64,000 nt of DNA from positions 349,560,409 through 349,624,408 of the forward strand of contig NC_066581.1 in NCBI RefSeq assembly GCF_024323335.1. The letters run 5' to 3'. Source of the DNA: Lathyrus oleraceus (taxonomy: Eukaryota; Streptophyta; Magnoliopsida; Fabales; Fabaceae). Positions 11,380-24,521 of this stretch are shown here, one piece after another. The position numbers and the translations under genes were made by a program. The notes beneath the pieces are model-generated. The model saw only the letters and a list, made by a program, of their open reading frames with translations. It was not told the origin of the DNA and did not search any database. Every line of letters begins with the position of its first letter. The stretch's first letter is position 1.

Positions 11380-12870
11380 GTATCTTGGATGTCTCAATCG
11401 AGATTTTCAAAAAATGGAATGATACCTCAACTATACCAAAGACTTTTTGAGAATTAGCAGAACAACGTCTTGATTTGAACGCACGAGATTCTCTAAGGAT
11501 CAACGAAGCAGTACCTTACATGATAAAATTAAGATATTCCAGACCAAAGGAAAGATACCTTAATCAAATCTAAGACTCTTCACGGATACTAGAGCAGTAT
11601 CGCTAAAAATTAAGTGAGACTCTTCATATTGATGAAGCAACATCTCAAACAGTAAAAATGAGATTCTCTGTATTGAGTCGAAGCAGCATCTTATATGATA
11701 GAATTAAGATATTAAAGCAAGGGAAAAATACCTTAATTGAATCTAAGACTCTCCGAGGATATTAGAGCAGTATCTCTAAAAAAAATCTGAAATGAGACTC
11801 TTCATTTTGATGAAGCAGCATCTCAAACAGTAAAAGTGAGATTCTCTGTATCGAGTCGAAACAACATGTTATCTGATAGAATTAAGATATTCCAGCAAGG
11901 GAAAAATACCTTAATTGAATCTAAGACTCTCCGAGGATATTAGAGCAGTATCTCTAAAAAAAATCTGAAATGAGACTCTTTATTTTGATGAAGCAGCATC
12001 TTAACCAGTAAAAGTGAGATTCTCTGTATCGAGTCGAAACAACATCTTATCTGATAGAATTAAGATATTCCAGCAAGGGAAAAATACCTTAATTGAATCT
12101 AAGACTCTCTGAGGATATTAGAAGAGTATCTCTAAAAAAAATCTGAAATGAGACTCTTCATTTTGATGAAGCAGCATCTCAACTAGTAAAAGTGAGATTC
12201 TTTGTATCGAGTCGAAACAGCATCTTATCTGATAGAATTAAGATATTCCAGCAAGGGAAAAATACCTTAATTGAATCTAAGACTCTCAGAGGATATTAGA
12301 GCAGTATCTCTAAAAAAATCTGAAATGAGACTCTTCATTTTGATGAAGCAGCATCTCAATTAGTAAAAGTGAGATTCTCTGTATCGAGTCGAAACAGCAC
12401 CTTATCTGATAGAATTAAGATATTCCAGCAAGGGAAAAATACCTTAATTGAATCTAAGACTCTCCGAGGATATTAGAGGAGTATCTCTAAAAATCTGAAA
12501 TGAGACTCTTCATATTGATGAAGCAGCGTCTCAAACAGTAAAAATGAGATTCTTTGTATCGGGTCGAAATAACATCTTATATGATAGAATTAAGATATTC
12601 CATCAAGGGAAAAATACCTTAATTGAATCTAATACTCTCCGAGGATATTAGAGCAGTATTTTTAAAAATCTGAAATGAGACTCTTCATATTGATGAAGCA
12701 GCATCTCAAACAGTAAAAATGAGATTCTCTGTATCGGGTCGAAACAACATCTTATATGATAGAATTTAGATATCCCAGCAAGGGAAAAAATACCTTAATT
12801 GGATCTAAGACTCTCTGAGGATATTAGAGCAGTATCTTAAACAGAGAAATGAGATTCTTCAGATAAATGA
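11380..12870 (-). repeat. Eight-unit ~177-bp tandem array in the 3' UTR of element B
   Basis: The phrase 'gaatctaagactct' or a near match recurs at about 11564, 11738, 11917, 12095, 12273, 12450, 12625 and 12801 (spacings ~175-179). Each unit contains two self-complementary pieces: CTTCAT-TTTG-ATGAAG (ATTG in some units) and ATCTCA ... TGAGAT. The middle units are almost identical and the outer ones diverge, as expected for an array growing by unequal exchange. It has no ORF. Confidence 0.9.
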
Positions 12871-13487
12871 AGCAGTATCTCGAATATTCGTCTGTTGGGG
12901 GAATTTTTAAGCAAGGACTCCTTTTGAGGGAGATTGACTAGAAATGCTCTGCAGGGGGAAAAGCTCATAAGAGACTTTTCAGGGTAACCTCTACTTGGGG
13001 AGCAATGATTGTAAGGAAAAATGTTGGGAATATCATTATTAATCATAAAGTTTGAAAAATGATTTGTTGGGAACTAATCCCACGAGCACATGCAGGGTAA
13101 TAACTTCATTTGGAAATGAGGAATGTCCAAGATATTCATGAATGACCTTGGATCCTGATATTTTATATTTGATTTTTGTATGATGTTCCACTTTAGATGG
13201 GAATTCCATGCATGGGATGGTGCATGGGATGTATGCAAGTACGCAATTTGCTGAGGATATTTGGTTGTGCATGTAGGAATGCAAATGATTTTTATTTTTG
13301 CTGAAATTCCCATTTTGTGGGAGTGTTATGCATGAGTATGTTGATGATTGATATGACTGTGCTTTTTTTGAAGTTTCTGTTTGGTAGGAAAACCATTTAT
13401 GAATGATTCATATGATGCACATGGGAACGCAAATGGGTAATATGATTTTTTGTAGGGTTTTATTTTTTGAGATTATTGGGGAATATC

Positions 13488-13667
13488 ATCATCAAAGGGT
13501 TGATGGAAGATAACGAATATCGACATAAAAGGGTTGATGGACTGGTAAATGTAATCGTCAAAGGGTTGACGGAAAAGATTGTCATCATCAGAGGGCTGAT
13601 GGAAAAGACTATGTCATCGTCAAAGGGTTGACGGAAAGAAGTAAAGGATGACATCACCAAAGGGTTG
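13488..13667 (-). repeat. AGGG-loop hairpin array of element B, left part
   Basis: Six units have the form stem-AGGG-stem on the plus strand: CATCAA/TTGATG, CGTCAA/TTGACG and CATCAG/CTGATG. The sixth (CACCAA-AGGG-TTG) is cut by the Ogre insertion at 13668 and is completed at 54303. One unit, at about 13524, has a true mismatch. The other eight units are at 54316-54590. Confidence 0.85.
13663..13667. other. Target-site duplication GGTTG, left copy
   Basis: GGTTG precedes the left end of the Ogre LTR and recurs at 54303-54307 after the right end. It proves that 13668-54302 inserted as one unit. Confidence 0.95.
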
Positions 13668-16600
13668 TGTAGCGGGGTATTCGTTACCATTAGAGATATT
13701 GACTAAATCCAAGGTAAATCATACAAAGTCGAGTCGCCACCACACTTCTATTTATCCAAAGGAATGGTTAGAAAGCGAACAAAAATCTACAAGTTTTAAC
13801 AAAAACTAGTAAAAGAGAAACAGAGATCTGGGTAAGGGGGTTGGTTATGTAATGGGAAGGTGTTAGGCACCCTAAACATCCTATGTACTCCTAGGGAGCC
13901 CTTTTCACACTTGTTGCAAAGGTTGTTTTTTTTGTGAAAATTTGTTTGTGCATACATGATTGAAGAGATGAGAAGAGAATATACAAATTATTTACATTTT
14001 TGTGTTTGGATGGATAAACTCATTGCCTACGTACCATCTTATAAAAAGATTAGGATCAAAACCTCGTAGTTCGGGGTAAAAATCTCAAAACAAGTTGGTG
14101 AATTGATTGGTCCAAAAGCCTTAAGGTCTTTTGTTATCAAACGAGGAAAACTCAACCAAACTACAAATCCACCATGTGAGGATAGCTTCAACATGCTAGT
14201 GAGGGGTTAACCCTATAATAAGCATGGAAGGCTCATTGTTCATCACTAAGGATATAGGTGAGTATTACATCTACCACAAAGATAACTCAAACCTAATAGC
14301 TAAAGGTTATGAAAAAATTGATTAAGAAGTGGCCATTGGAACCACAAAAAGAAATTTGAATGGGTTATATTTACCAATTAGAAGTATGTACAAAATAATC
14401 AAAGTTGACTTAAAGATTCAATTCAAAATAAGTATTGTGAAAAGAAAGTTTGAAAATCAAAAGCATAAGGCTTAGGTTTCTAATGTTTGAAAACAAATGT
14501 TAAATGTTTGCACAAAAATTTTGGCTTGGGTTAGAGTGGAGAGATGAAGAAGAAGGTCTAAGTCCTAAGTAAAACAAAAAGATGAGGGATGAAGAATCAA
14601 AACCACAATGGAGTCCCTCTCTTGAGATCATATTGATAATCCAAGTAGCTCCCATCCTTTGGAATAAGCAACCACAAAGTATAAGCAATTAAATAAGTCT
14701 CTTAAGAGATCCTCAATGTATTTGGTATCTTCCATTTGGATGAACATGGCAATGGTCCTCCAATTAAGCTCAAATGGAAACTCCTAGCACAAAAGCACAC
14801 AAATCAAAGATTCCATGAAGTAAAACAAGAATGTACAAGAGTGAGTTTAGAGATTTGGTCCTTCCAATCCATCTTCATCATCAAAATCCTTTTACTCCAA
14901 TTTTGCATAAGGAAGGTCCTAGAAACTAAGTCCATTTCTTCATTTTTTGCATAGGGAAGGTCCTAGAAACTAAGTCAATTTCTTTGCATTTGGTCCACAA
15001 CAATCAAAACAAAAACACAAGCACAATAATATATACACAATTATGTGCTCAAGTGAGCAAAAGGCAAATGGCATTAACATAAACATGTGCTCGAATGAGC
15101 AAAGAGAAAAGCAAATGGATAATATGTGCAAGAATAGTAAATTGCATAAAAGTAAATTGCATAAAGTAAATGTTAATTGTCAATGGTTAGTGTTAGTAGT
15201 TAGTGTGCCATAAGGCAAATTTAGCGTTATGTTAAGAAATCGTAATTGGACTTATGTAGAAGTCACAACTATCTGAGGCCGGTCAATAATAATGTAGGCA
15301 ATAAACACAAGTTAGGAGTCTTGATTAGTGAACCAAGTCCCAAAAACTTGCCATGCCAAAAAAAGAAAATGAGAATTGATCTTGTATTGGTTTAAGCCTT
15401 TTGCATGATTTAAAAGACAACATATCCTTAATGCAAAGTCATTCACTTGATCAATTGATCAAGATGAATTAGATTTGAATCAAAGAAGATTAAATCTCCC
15501 TAACCAATGATAACTTATCAACCTTCAACTCATTGATCAAGAAGAAAATAAATAGAAGAAGAAGAAGGAGAAGATGGATAAGAGAAATGGAAATGGCAAA
15601 ATTAAAGTGCATTAAATGCAATACAATGTACCAATCCTCATATGTTGACCAATAACATTAAAAGTCAAGGTCAAACAATCAAAAACAGAAGTGAGATGAA
15701 GATTGGGAGTCAAGAAATGAATAAACTATTTTTGGCATTTTTTAATATTTAATTAAACTTGAATTAAAAATAAAATGGAAAGGTCAAACTTCAAAATTAC
15801 TTCAAATCAACCTTGAAAGGTCCAAGTAATTTATTCTAAGTTCAACAAGGTCAAACAAAGTTTGACAAAAAAATTCAGCATTTTTAAAAGTCAGAAACTA
15901 TTTTTAATCAATTAAAAATGAATAAAAAATAACCTAATTGAACTAAAATCTCAAATAAATCTCAAATCAATTCAAAAATTGATGAGAATATTTTTCATAG
16001 ATCCATCATCATTCAAATAGGTTAGGAAAATATTTTTGTATTTTTTGAATATCAAAAACTATTTAAAATGAATTAGAAATAACCAGAAAAGAGAAAATTC
16101 ACAAAAAATATCAAATGACAAAATAAAAATTATTAAAAATCAGAAATAGAAACTAGAATTTATTTGGGAAATAATGCAATTGGTCCCATAATTTTTGGAT
16201 AAAAAATGAAAGAGATATTGATTTTTGAAATAAAATGGAATTTAAGAAAATAAAATGGAATTAAAACAGAAAATAGAAATTGGAAAAAACGAGAGCCCTT
16301 GGATCTGAGCTTATTAATTGAGCTGGCAGATCCAAGGATCTAGAGGCGCGCGCTCATGATAAGCCACGGTCAATGCAATCACATGGAAAACAAATAAAAG
16401 TCATAACAAGCAATGGTCAGTATTCGATCTGGGAATCACATCCAACGGCCAGAAATGGATCTGGAGATGATGAAGCCACCGGAGCCACCGTCTTCTCCGG
16501 TGAACTTGGATTTTCCGGCCAAATTGCAAAAATTCAAAAGGCAACCAAAGTACACGATCCTTATATCAAAATGAAGCTGGGGTGATGTACATCACCCCTG

Positions 16601-18571
16601 TAACCTTGAATCACACTCAAGATTCTTATAAATTGAGAAATCTGAGGTGGAAGATTCAGGTATGGAAAATGCAGATCAAGGAAAAACGAAATTGAAGCTA
16701 CCACTAGCTCGCCTCTCAAGTGAGGACTTCAGAAAACATTAGATCCAAGCAAAAAGGTCCATGGATGATGAGAATCGAAGAAAATACCAGTTGGAATGTA
16801 AGCTTGAATTCTGGTAGCTTGAGCTCGATGCCTTGCTTGCTTTGCTAAAACAGAAGTTCAATGAGAAGAATGATGAAGGTTTAGAAGCATTAGATCTAAG
16901 AATTCAACCAGATGAAGTTGAATTTTAGATCTGAAAAATTTGAGAAAAATGGAATTGCTTCTTTAGTGATGGCTATGGAAAGAATTTTGCAGCATTTCAG
17001 GTTGAATTAGGCGTGTGAAATGAATGGAATGAGGTCTCTATTTATAGAGGAAGTGGCAAGGAGAATGTGATCAATCCGTGTGCATGGCATGTGGAGCTTC
17101 ATTGCATGGGCTTGCATGATCATGCACAAGGCCCAAAAACAATGCCAAATGAATTCTGAGCATCAGCCAAATGGAATTGGACGTGTGACTTGCAAGGCAA
17201 TTGCTTATGTACCAAGATTTCAAGTGAATTTCTCATTTGTACCTAAACATTCTTCTCTTCGAAAGTCCCAATGAAAAAAATCCAAACATCATCATGTGAG
17301 TAATGGTTGGAAAGGTCTTAATGTAAGGAACAATTGTTATGCTGGGAAAAAATCCATTTGAAGTGTGGAAATTTATGAAATTTGAGTTTAAAGTGCAAGG
17401 TGCATGACATGTCAAGGCAAAGTTTCTAAAATTGGCCAATTTTCAAGCCCCTCTATTTTGATGATGCAAGCCTCAAACGGAAAAACCTCCAACATCAAAG
17501 TTGTAGATATTTTCAAGACAATCAACATGGACTTAAGGTTTGAACCATTTGGATTTTTGATGAAAGAGTTATGGGCACTTGAAGTTGGACTTTTTTTACT
17601 TTTAATGCATTTGGTCAAAAAGGACCTATAATGTCTTGCATTATCACATGTATTTCCTTTGAGAATTTGAAATTTTGTTCAACATAACATTTGAAGTATA
17701 CATCTTAATATTTCCAATTAATTTGATCCCACCTAAAAATCATAATAAATGAATGAGTTATGTCCTTGGGAAGTTGACCCAAAATTAGGGTTTCAGTCAA
17801 AATGACCTATAATGTATTGGAATTACAGATGGCCTTCCAAGCTTCAAATCAATTTTTTATGAACATGAAAGTTGTTCATATTGTCCTTAAGAAATTTTTT
17901 TCTTTTGGAACCATCTCCATTTGACCAACACATAAAAAGTTAGGTCTTAGTGCATTTCAAAATAGTCAGATGAATTGACTGATCAACTTCTCAAGTCCAT
18001 GACTCATATCTTGATGAATTGATGATTGAGGACACTCAAATAAGTTAAAATATGCATGAAATGATGAATTAAAGAACTTCCCTTGATTGTATTTGATCAT
18101 GGGCTGAGGTTGCTTCATGAGCAAGGCATTGTGATGCACAAATGAATTAGGGTTTCTCTGAAGAACAAGACCTCAAATCCTTTGACTTGCTTTGATCAAA
18201 ATGATGCATTGAGGTACTAGGGAGGCATATTTGATGGATGAGAGCTTTGGGAACCATTACCATGCTTGCTATCATCTCTCCTTGACCATGTCTTTGTACC
18301 AATGATCTTCTTGAAGCTTTTGACCTTGTGATTGCTTAAGCTACAAACAAAAGATGTTAGTGACATATTTTTATGCTTTTGGTTTGGTTAGTAAACAAAA
18401 ATGAGAAAAGCAATGATATACAATTCAAGCATGCTTGGTGATCTCAAACCAACTCACAGAAGGTCCCACCCAAAGGCAAAGGGAACCAAGATGCTAATGA
18501 TCCTTGAGGCAATGCCAAATGCAATGTTATGATGCCATGAGGGATCTTAGGGACAAAATTGGGGTCTTACA
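13668..18571 (-). repeat. 3' LTR of the Ogre element (4,904 bp)
   Basis: It runs from TGTAGCGGGG to GTCTTACA on the plus strand and pairs with 49401-54302. It contains the conserved LTR hairpin ATCTT-ATAAA-AAGAT (14036-14050), a primer-site-like 9-mer (13731-13739), a minus-strand TATA box (17039-17046), and long AT-rich stretches at 15480-16280. Substitutions and small indels against the partner are scattered, so the insertion is not very recent. The small ORFs are shared with the partner only as DNA. Confidence 0.95.
17039..17046 (-). promoter_or_regulatory. Probable TATA box in the Ogre 3' LTR
   Basis: The minus strand reads CTATAAATAG, a strong plant TATA context. The equivalent in the 5' LTR is 52773-52780 and would drive the element's transcript. 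Confidence 0.55.
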
Positions 18572-18583
18572 GATGCCCCTATT
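18572..18583 (-). promoter_or_regulatory. Polypurine tract of the Ogre element
   Basis: The minus strand reads AATAGGGGCATC directly before the 3' LTR, matching the tracts at 1915, 11185 and 29304. Confidence 0.85.
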
Positions 18584-21224
18584 TAAGGTCATTCTAACCG
18601 GAGAAGTGAAGGTTAAAATCTTCGTCTCGACGGGGTAGAATGGGCTTAATAATAACAAAGAGATGAATTTTGGTCCCTAAGAGACCTCATGATGTAGATG
18701 TATGCATGCAAATGGTAACACTCAGTGGGGGTATGGGTCCACAAAGGTAAAGCTCAGGAGGAAATTGAAATTCCATATGAGTAATATGCTCATAAAATGG
18801 GACAGAGACTCTGGGGACTCTAATGGGGATAAGAAGGAAATGCGTGAGCAGGGCACGACTCAAAGCTTGGGGAACAGAATTCTAAAGGGAGTAAATCCAA
18901 TGGAAAGACATCGAGCTGACTCGAAGGTGCATGTGTTAGGGAATATGCCAACACAGCAACATTATCCACAATGGATACTTCGGATAAAAATCTGAACTCA
19001 GGTGAGAATAATCCACTAAGGGACCTCACTGGGGATATCCAAAAAGGAATCTCCTAGGGAAGCAATGGGATGAGGTATTACCGGTTACTGGGTAATAAGC
19101 TCAAACAGACGTGTGATCTGAACACCGGTATAAGGGTGAGAGAACAACATGCCCGGGAAGAATGAATATCTAAGACCGGTATAAGGGTGAGAGATATCAA
19201 TCAACCAAATCATTTGAGGAAGACCTAGAAAGGTATATTTCGACTCAGGAAAATCTGACTCCACAGGGGACAAAAAGTCATAATAGGGAGCAGAAGGAAG
19301 GAACACCAGGGATATCGGTTACTGAGCATATAATAGGTGACCGACCAAAGCGTGAATTGGGGAATATTCCCTGAACACTCATCATCCAAAAAGAGGGCAA
19401 AAAGAAAACTCGATTAAGGGATGGACATTTGATTCCAAAACAAGGATACGAATCTTACTCAACTGGGGAAGAACGAAAGCTTCGACCAAAGAGTGCATGA
19501 GATATATTATATATTACCGTCAAAACGTAGATAATACACTCACACGGAAGATTATCCACAACCGGTTACTGGGTTAATAAAGGATAAATCGACCGACAAA
19601 GAGAAAGGCATCAGGATACCAAAACTAGGTATATAATGATGACCAATCAAGGGGAGCAACAAACATTACCGACAACCGATATGAAAGATGACTTGCTGGG
19701 GATAAATTGTCTAATCAGAGCAATTATCCAAAAGAAGGAGGGAATATCAATACCGAATATTGGATAATGATAACCATCAAGGAGGGGATTACATCTACCA
19801 GATACCAGGTAGAAAACCACGGAAAAGTAACCGTCATCAACTTAGGATGAACAAAAAGGTTAACTCTGCAAAGGGAGGAAATAGGGTTTACAACTACCGG
19901 TATAAGGGTAGTAAACCACAGACTCCGCCGGGGATAAGATGAATGATTACCGATTACTGAGCAATTATTCATTTATACCACGGGGAAGCACATGAAACAG
20001 TCACAAGAGGCCAATTTAGGATCAAACCAAAGAGGCAAACTGAATCAAGACTCGCCCTAGTGAGGATATAACTCAATAGGGGAACCCATCCCAATATATG
20101 TGTTGGGAGGAAGCGAAAACAACCGTCGTCCACGAGGATATAACTCAGTGGGGAATGCGGAAGGAAAGACAAACGCTTTCTGCTTAAGGGGGGCTGACTC
20201 ACAATATTGAGGGATCAGACACCGACATCTTACTTGGGAAAAATTATTACCAACTAGCAGAGGATACCAAACAAAAGATATATGGCAAAGAATGCAATAT
20301 GAATATCTGCATGTTTGAAAAATATGTGCACATATGTGTGGTTTATGTATGATGAATGCTAACAAACAGACATTTCTAACACAAACAGCTCCAAGGAAAA
20401 GCATCCGGTACTAATTCTCAAGAGAGAGAGCCAAATCACCAAAGAGTATCCAATCTGTCGGGAATCAGAGATACCAGGGAGCAAAGACCTCCGCAGGGGA
20501 TGAATCATCAATCACGGCTGGAGAAAAGAGTTTATTGCACAGGTAGAATCTGCCACATAAGCAACTCTACTGGGGAATCTATCTGAGGGATAAAGGGATT
20601 ATGGGGATCAACCACCAAGTAACGTACCCACCAAGGAGATCACATCCGCTGAGGAGGAAAGGTTGCTACCCCGCTGAAGGGGAGAGTGTTGAATATCTCA
20701 ACAAGCATACCACTCAGTAGGATAAAAAAAGGGTTCCGGAGGAAGAAAATACAGTCATGCCAGGAATATGAACAAATGTCTTACCCTGTTGGAGATCATA
20801 CTATCCTTGGGAGAGCACTGAGGGTCTCCTAAGTATCCTTTTGTCATTGTGAATGTTCACTTTGTTTAAAAACAAATTATAAAAAATTCATTTTTTCGAA
20901 ACAATGATATTTTCTCAATTAAAACATGCAAAACATTTGTTGAATAGAAACAAATAAGAGTGCAAACAATTGGATAAAAGGCTCAAATTTATTCGATGGA
21001 ATGGTAGCCTGCAAATGGCAAGACTCCATAGATCTTTACAAGTTTGATATTGGTGATATATATTGGAAAAGGGCTACATTGAACATAATGACCATTTCTC
21101 CATCAATTCTGAATTCGATGTATTTGAAGCTTGGGTTGATGATGAATGAGCAAGAATCTCTAAGGATGACAGTTGTAGAACAAAGTCTTGTCAGGATGCA
21201 GTTACTTGCCAAATCCCTAATTTT
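18584..21224 (-). other. Long structured 3' UTR of the Ogre element
   Basis: About 2.6 kb without a supported gene. Stretches around 19300-20240 align by eye with 30720-31950 in the nested element. Shared phrases include 'ggatggacat..gattcc', 'gcatgagatatattat', 'aaacaaccgtc..ccacgagga' and 'ctttctgcttaagggg'. It holds the stem-loop array described separately and many 'ctggggaa' phrases. Confidence 0.7.
19077..19912 (-). repeat. ACC-N7/8-GGT stem-loop array in the Ogre 3' UTR
   Basis: Stem-loops have a common ACC...GGT core and variable outer pairs. They are ATTACC-GGTTACTG-GGTAAT (19077-19096), CACC/GGTG (19123-19138), ACC/GGT with an outer ATATCT/AGATAT stem (19166-19197), AACC/GGTT with outer TTATCC/GGATAA (19552-19587), ATACC/GGTAT with outer CATCA/TGATG (19609-19641), TCTACC/GGTAGA (19794-19813) and ACTACC/GGTAGT (19893-19912). 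A different one, CGT-CAAA-ACG inside ATTAT/ATAAT, is at 19506-19535. Confidence 0.8.
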
Positions 21225-21400
21225 TGCCTAGATTTCCCCTGGGTGAGGTACTCAATCTAGCGGGATACCTATATTCATTTTTTCAATGTCTCTAACTTTG
21301 GCCTGGATCGCCCTTTCGGGTTTTCAATCCACCGAGACGCTCATTTTTGCCTAAGCCGCCCCTTCGGGTTTTCAACTTAGCGAGCTATTCTGTTTTTATT
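21225..21400 (-). repeat. Post-pol repeat module (Ogre copy)
   Basis: Units of about 50-70 bp, including 'ttttgcctaagccgcccctt' and 'gggttttcaa..ccg' phrases (plus-strand view), follow the pol stop with one base between. The same module marks the end of pol, or of its remnant, in the other elements (1-180, 33347-33600 and 56036-56135). Confidence 0.8.
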
Positions 21401-21401
21401 T

Positions 21402-24400
21402 CTAGGCGAAGTATTTCTTGACTGCATCTGAATTCACAGGACGAGTGAAATCCTCCTCATCCATAGTTGTAAGTATCAACGCACCGCCTGAAAAGGCTCT
21501 CTTTTTAACAACATATGAACCTTCATAGTTTGGAGTCCACTTGCATCTGGAATCGGGCGCGAAAGACAAGACTTTCTTGAGCACAAGGTCACCTTCTCGG
21601 AACACACGAGGCTTGACCTTCTTATCAAAAGCTTTCTTCATTCTTTGCTGATACAACTGACCATGGCACATGGCAGTCAATCTCTTCTCTTCTATCAAAT
21701 TCAGCTGGTTATAACGACTTTGAACCCATTCGGCATCAGTCAACTTGGCTTCCATCAAGACTCTCATTGACGGGATCTCCACCTCTACTGGGAGTACAGC
21801 CTCCATGCCATAAACAAGAGAGAAAGGGGTTGCCCCTGTTGAAGTGCGAACAGATGTACGATATCCATGTAAAGCAAATGGCAGCATCCCATGCCAATCC
21901 TTATATGTGACAACCATCTTCTGGATAATCTTCTTGATATTCTTATTAGCAGCTTCAACAGCCCCGTTCATCTTGGGTCTATAAGGAGAAGAATTATGAT
22001 GCGCAATCTTGAACTCGCTACACAGCTCTTTCATCATTTTGTTATTCAAGTTAGATCCATTATCAGTAATGATCTTATCTGGCACACCATAGCGGCATAT
22101 GAGTTTATTCTTGATAAACTTCATGACCACCTGCCTGGTCACATTTGCATACGATGCCGCTTCAACCCACTTAGTAAAGTAATCAATTGCTACGAGAATA
22201 AATCTGTGCCCATTAGATGCTTTTGGCTCTATCATGCCAATCATGTCAATTCCCCACATAGAGAAAGGCCATGGTGATGAAATCACATTCAAAAGTGTCG
22301 GAGGAATATGAATCTTATCCGCGTAAATCTGACACTTGTGGCATTTCTTCACGTATTTGCAGCAGTCAGACTCCATTGTCAGCCAATAGTAGCCTGCTCT
22401 CAACATCTTTCTAGCCATGGCATGTCCATTGGAATGAGTACCAAATGAACCCTCGTGGACCTCAGTCATCAACAGGTCTGCTTCGTGTCTATCCACGCAT
22501 CTGAGCAGCACCATGTCAAAATTTCTCTTATAAAGCACTTCGCCATTGAGATAGAAACTGCCTGACAATCTCCTCAAAGTTTTCCTATCTTTCATAGATG
22601 CCCCGGGCGGGTAAACCTGGTTCTGAAGGAAACACTTGATGTCATAATACCATGGCTTATCATCTTTTACTTCTTCTACTGCGAATACATGAGCTGGTCT
22701 GTCCAAGCGCATCACGGTGATATTGGGAACTTCATTCCAAAGTTTTACTACAATCATTGAAGCAAGTGTAGCAAGAGCATCTGCCATCCGATTCTCATCT
22801 CGAGGAATGTGATGGAAGTCAACCTCAGTAAAGAACGTTGAAATCCTCCTCGCATAATCTCTATATGGAATGAGACCAGGCTGATTCGTTTCCCATTCAC
22901 CCTTAATCTGATTAACAACGAGGGCCGAATCACCATAAACATCAAGATTTTTGATCCTCAAATCAATGCATTCCTCTAAACCCATAATACATGCCTCATA
23001 CTCATCCATATTATTCGTGCATTTGAAAGTTAGCCTCGCTGTAAAAGGAATATGTGTGCCCTGAGGAGTAATAATCACTACCCCAATACCATTTCCATAC
23101 TGATTTACAACGCCATCAAACACCATACTCCATCTGGAACCAGGCTCTGGCCCTTCATCGAGTGTAGGCTCATCGCAATCTTTCACTTTCGAATACAGAA
23201 TCTCCTCATCCGGGAAGTCATACTGAACTGACTGATAATCTTCAATAGGCTGATGTGCCAAATGGTCAGCCAAGATACTACCTTTAATAGCCTTCTGAGC
23301 TCGATACTCAATATCATACTCAGATAACAACATATGCCAACGGGCAATTCTTCCTGTTAAAGCAGGCTTCTCGAAGATGTACTTGATTAGATCCATTCTG
23401 GATATCAACCAAGTCGTATGATTTATCATATACTGGTGTAAGCGCTTAGCAGCCCAAGCCAAAGCACAGCATGTCTTCTCAAGCATTGAGTCTCGAGACT
23501 CACAATCAGTGAACTTCTTGCTCAGGTAGTAAATAGCATACTCCTTCCTCCCTGATTCGTCTTGCTGACTGAGGAAACAACCCATTGAGTCTTCAAGAAC
23601 AGTCAGATACATGATCAAAGGTCTTCCCTCTACAGGCGGAGACAAAATCGGAGGTTCGGACAGATACTCTTTAATACTACCGAAAGCTTTCTGGCAATCC
23701 TCGATCCAATCAAGGGACTGATCTTTCCGGAGGAGCTTGAATATCGGCGCACATGTGGCAGTCATGTGGGATATGAATCTGGAGATATAATTCAAGCGGC
23801 CAAGAAAACCTCTGACTTGCTTCTCAGTTTTGGGCGCAGGCATCTCTTGTATTGCTTTGACCTTTGCAGGATCAACCTTAATACCTCTTTCACTAACAAT
23901 GAAGCCCAATAACTTGCCAGAACGGACTCCAAATGTACACTTGTTGGGATTCAGACGAAGCTTATATTTCCTCAAACGTTGGAAAAGCTTCAACAAATGC
24001 TCTACATGTTCAACTTCCGTTCTTGACTTAGCAATTATATCGTCAACATATACCTCAATCTCCTTGGGCATCATATCATGAAACAAGGTGGTCATAGCTC
24101 GTTGATACGTGGCTCCGGCGTTCTTCAAACCGAAGGGTATCACTTGATAACAGAATGTTCCCCAAGGTGTGATGAATGTTGTCTTCTCCATATCCTCGGG
24201 TGCCATCTTGATCTGGTTATATCTGGAAAATCCATCCATAAATGAGAAGACATTGAATTTAGCTGTATTGTCTACCAACATATCAATGTGTGGTAGAGGG
24301 AAATCATCTTTCGGACTAGCTTTATTCAAGTCTCTATAGTCCACACACATCCAGACTTTTCCATCTTTCTTGGGCACGGGCACAATATTGGCCACCTATT

Positions 24401-24521
24401 GAGGATATGTAGAAGTCACCAGAAACCCCGCATCAATTTGCTTCTGAACTTCTTCTTTGATTTTCACTGCCATATCAGGATAAGTTCTTCTGAGCTTCTG
24501 CTTCACAGGCACACACTCAGG
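21402..24521 (-). pseudogene. pol: Ogre pol, main part: RT, RNase H, archaeal-type RNase H, integrase
   Basis: A 997-codon open stretch runs to the TAG at 21402-21404. Counted from the codon after an in-frame TAG (24396-24398), the RT motif YVDD is at residues 116-119. The first RNase H (about 255-345) shows LTVLEDS where families usually have an Asp-bearing TDAS-like motif, so it may be a structural tether. A second, aRNH-type RNase H has candidate acidic residues D426, E464, D488 and D538. Integrase has zinc ligands H646, H653 (or H657), C684 and C687, and D716, D777 and E813 with the D-35-E spacing. An SH3-like C-terminus follows. Upstream, codons continue to 24521, where the nested element splits the gene; the 5' part is 42861-43203. 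KVWMC may be a substitution in a conserved RT motif. Confidence 0.95.
24517..24521. other. Target-site duplication TCAGG, left copy
   Basis: TCAGG precedes the left LTR of the nested element and recurs at 42856-42860 after the right LTR. Coding sense of pol continues across the two flanks. Confidence 0.95.

Noticed and set aside
13460..13690. Regularly spaced repeats resembling a CRISPR array
   Set aside because: Spacing is irregular, spacers are not unique, and the setting is a eukaryotic retroelement; explained as a hairpin array.
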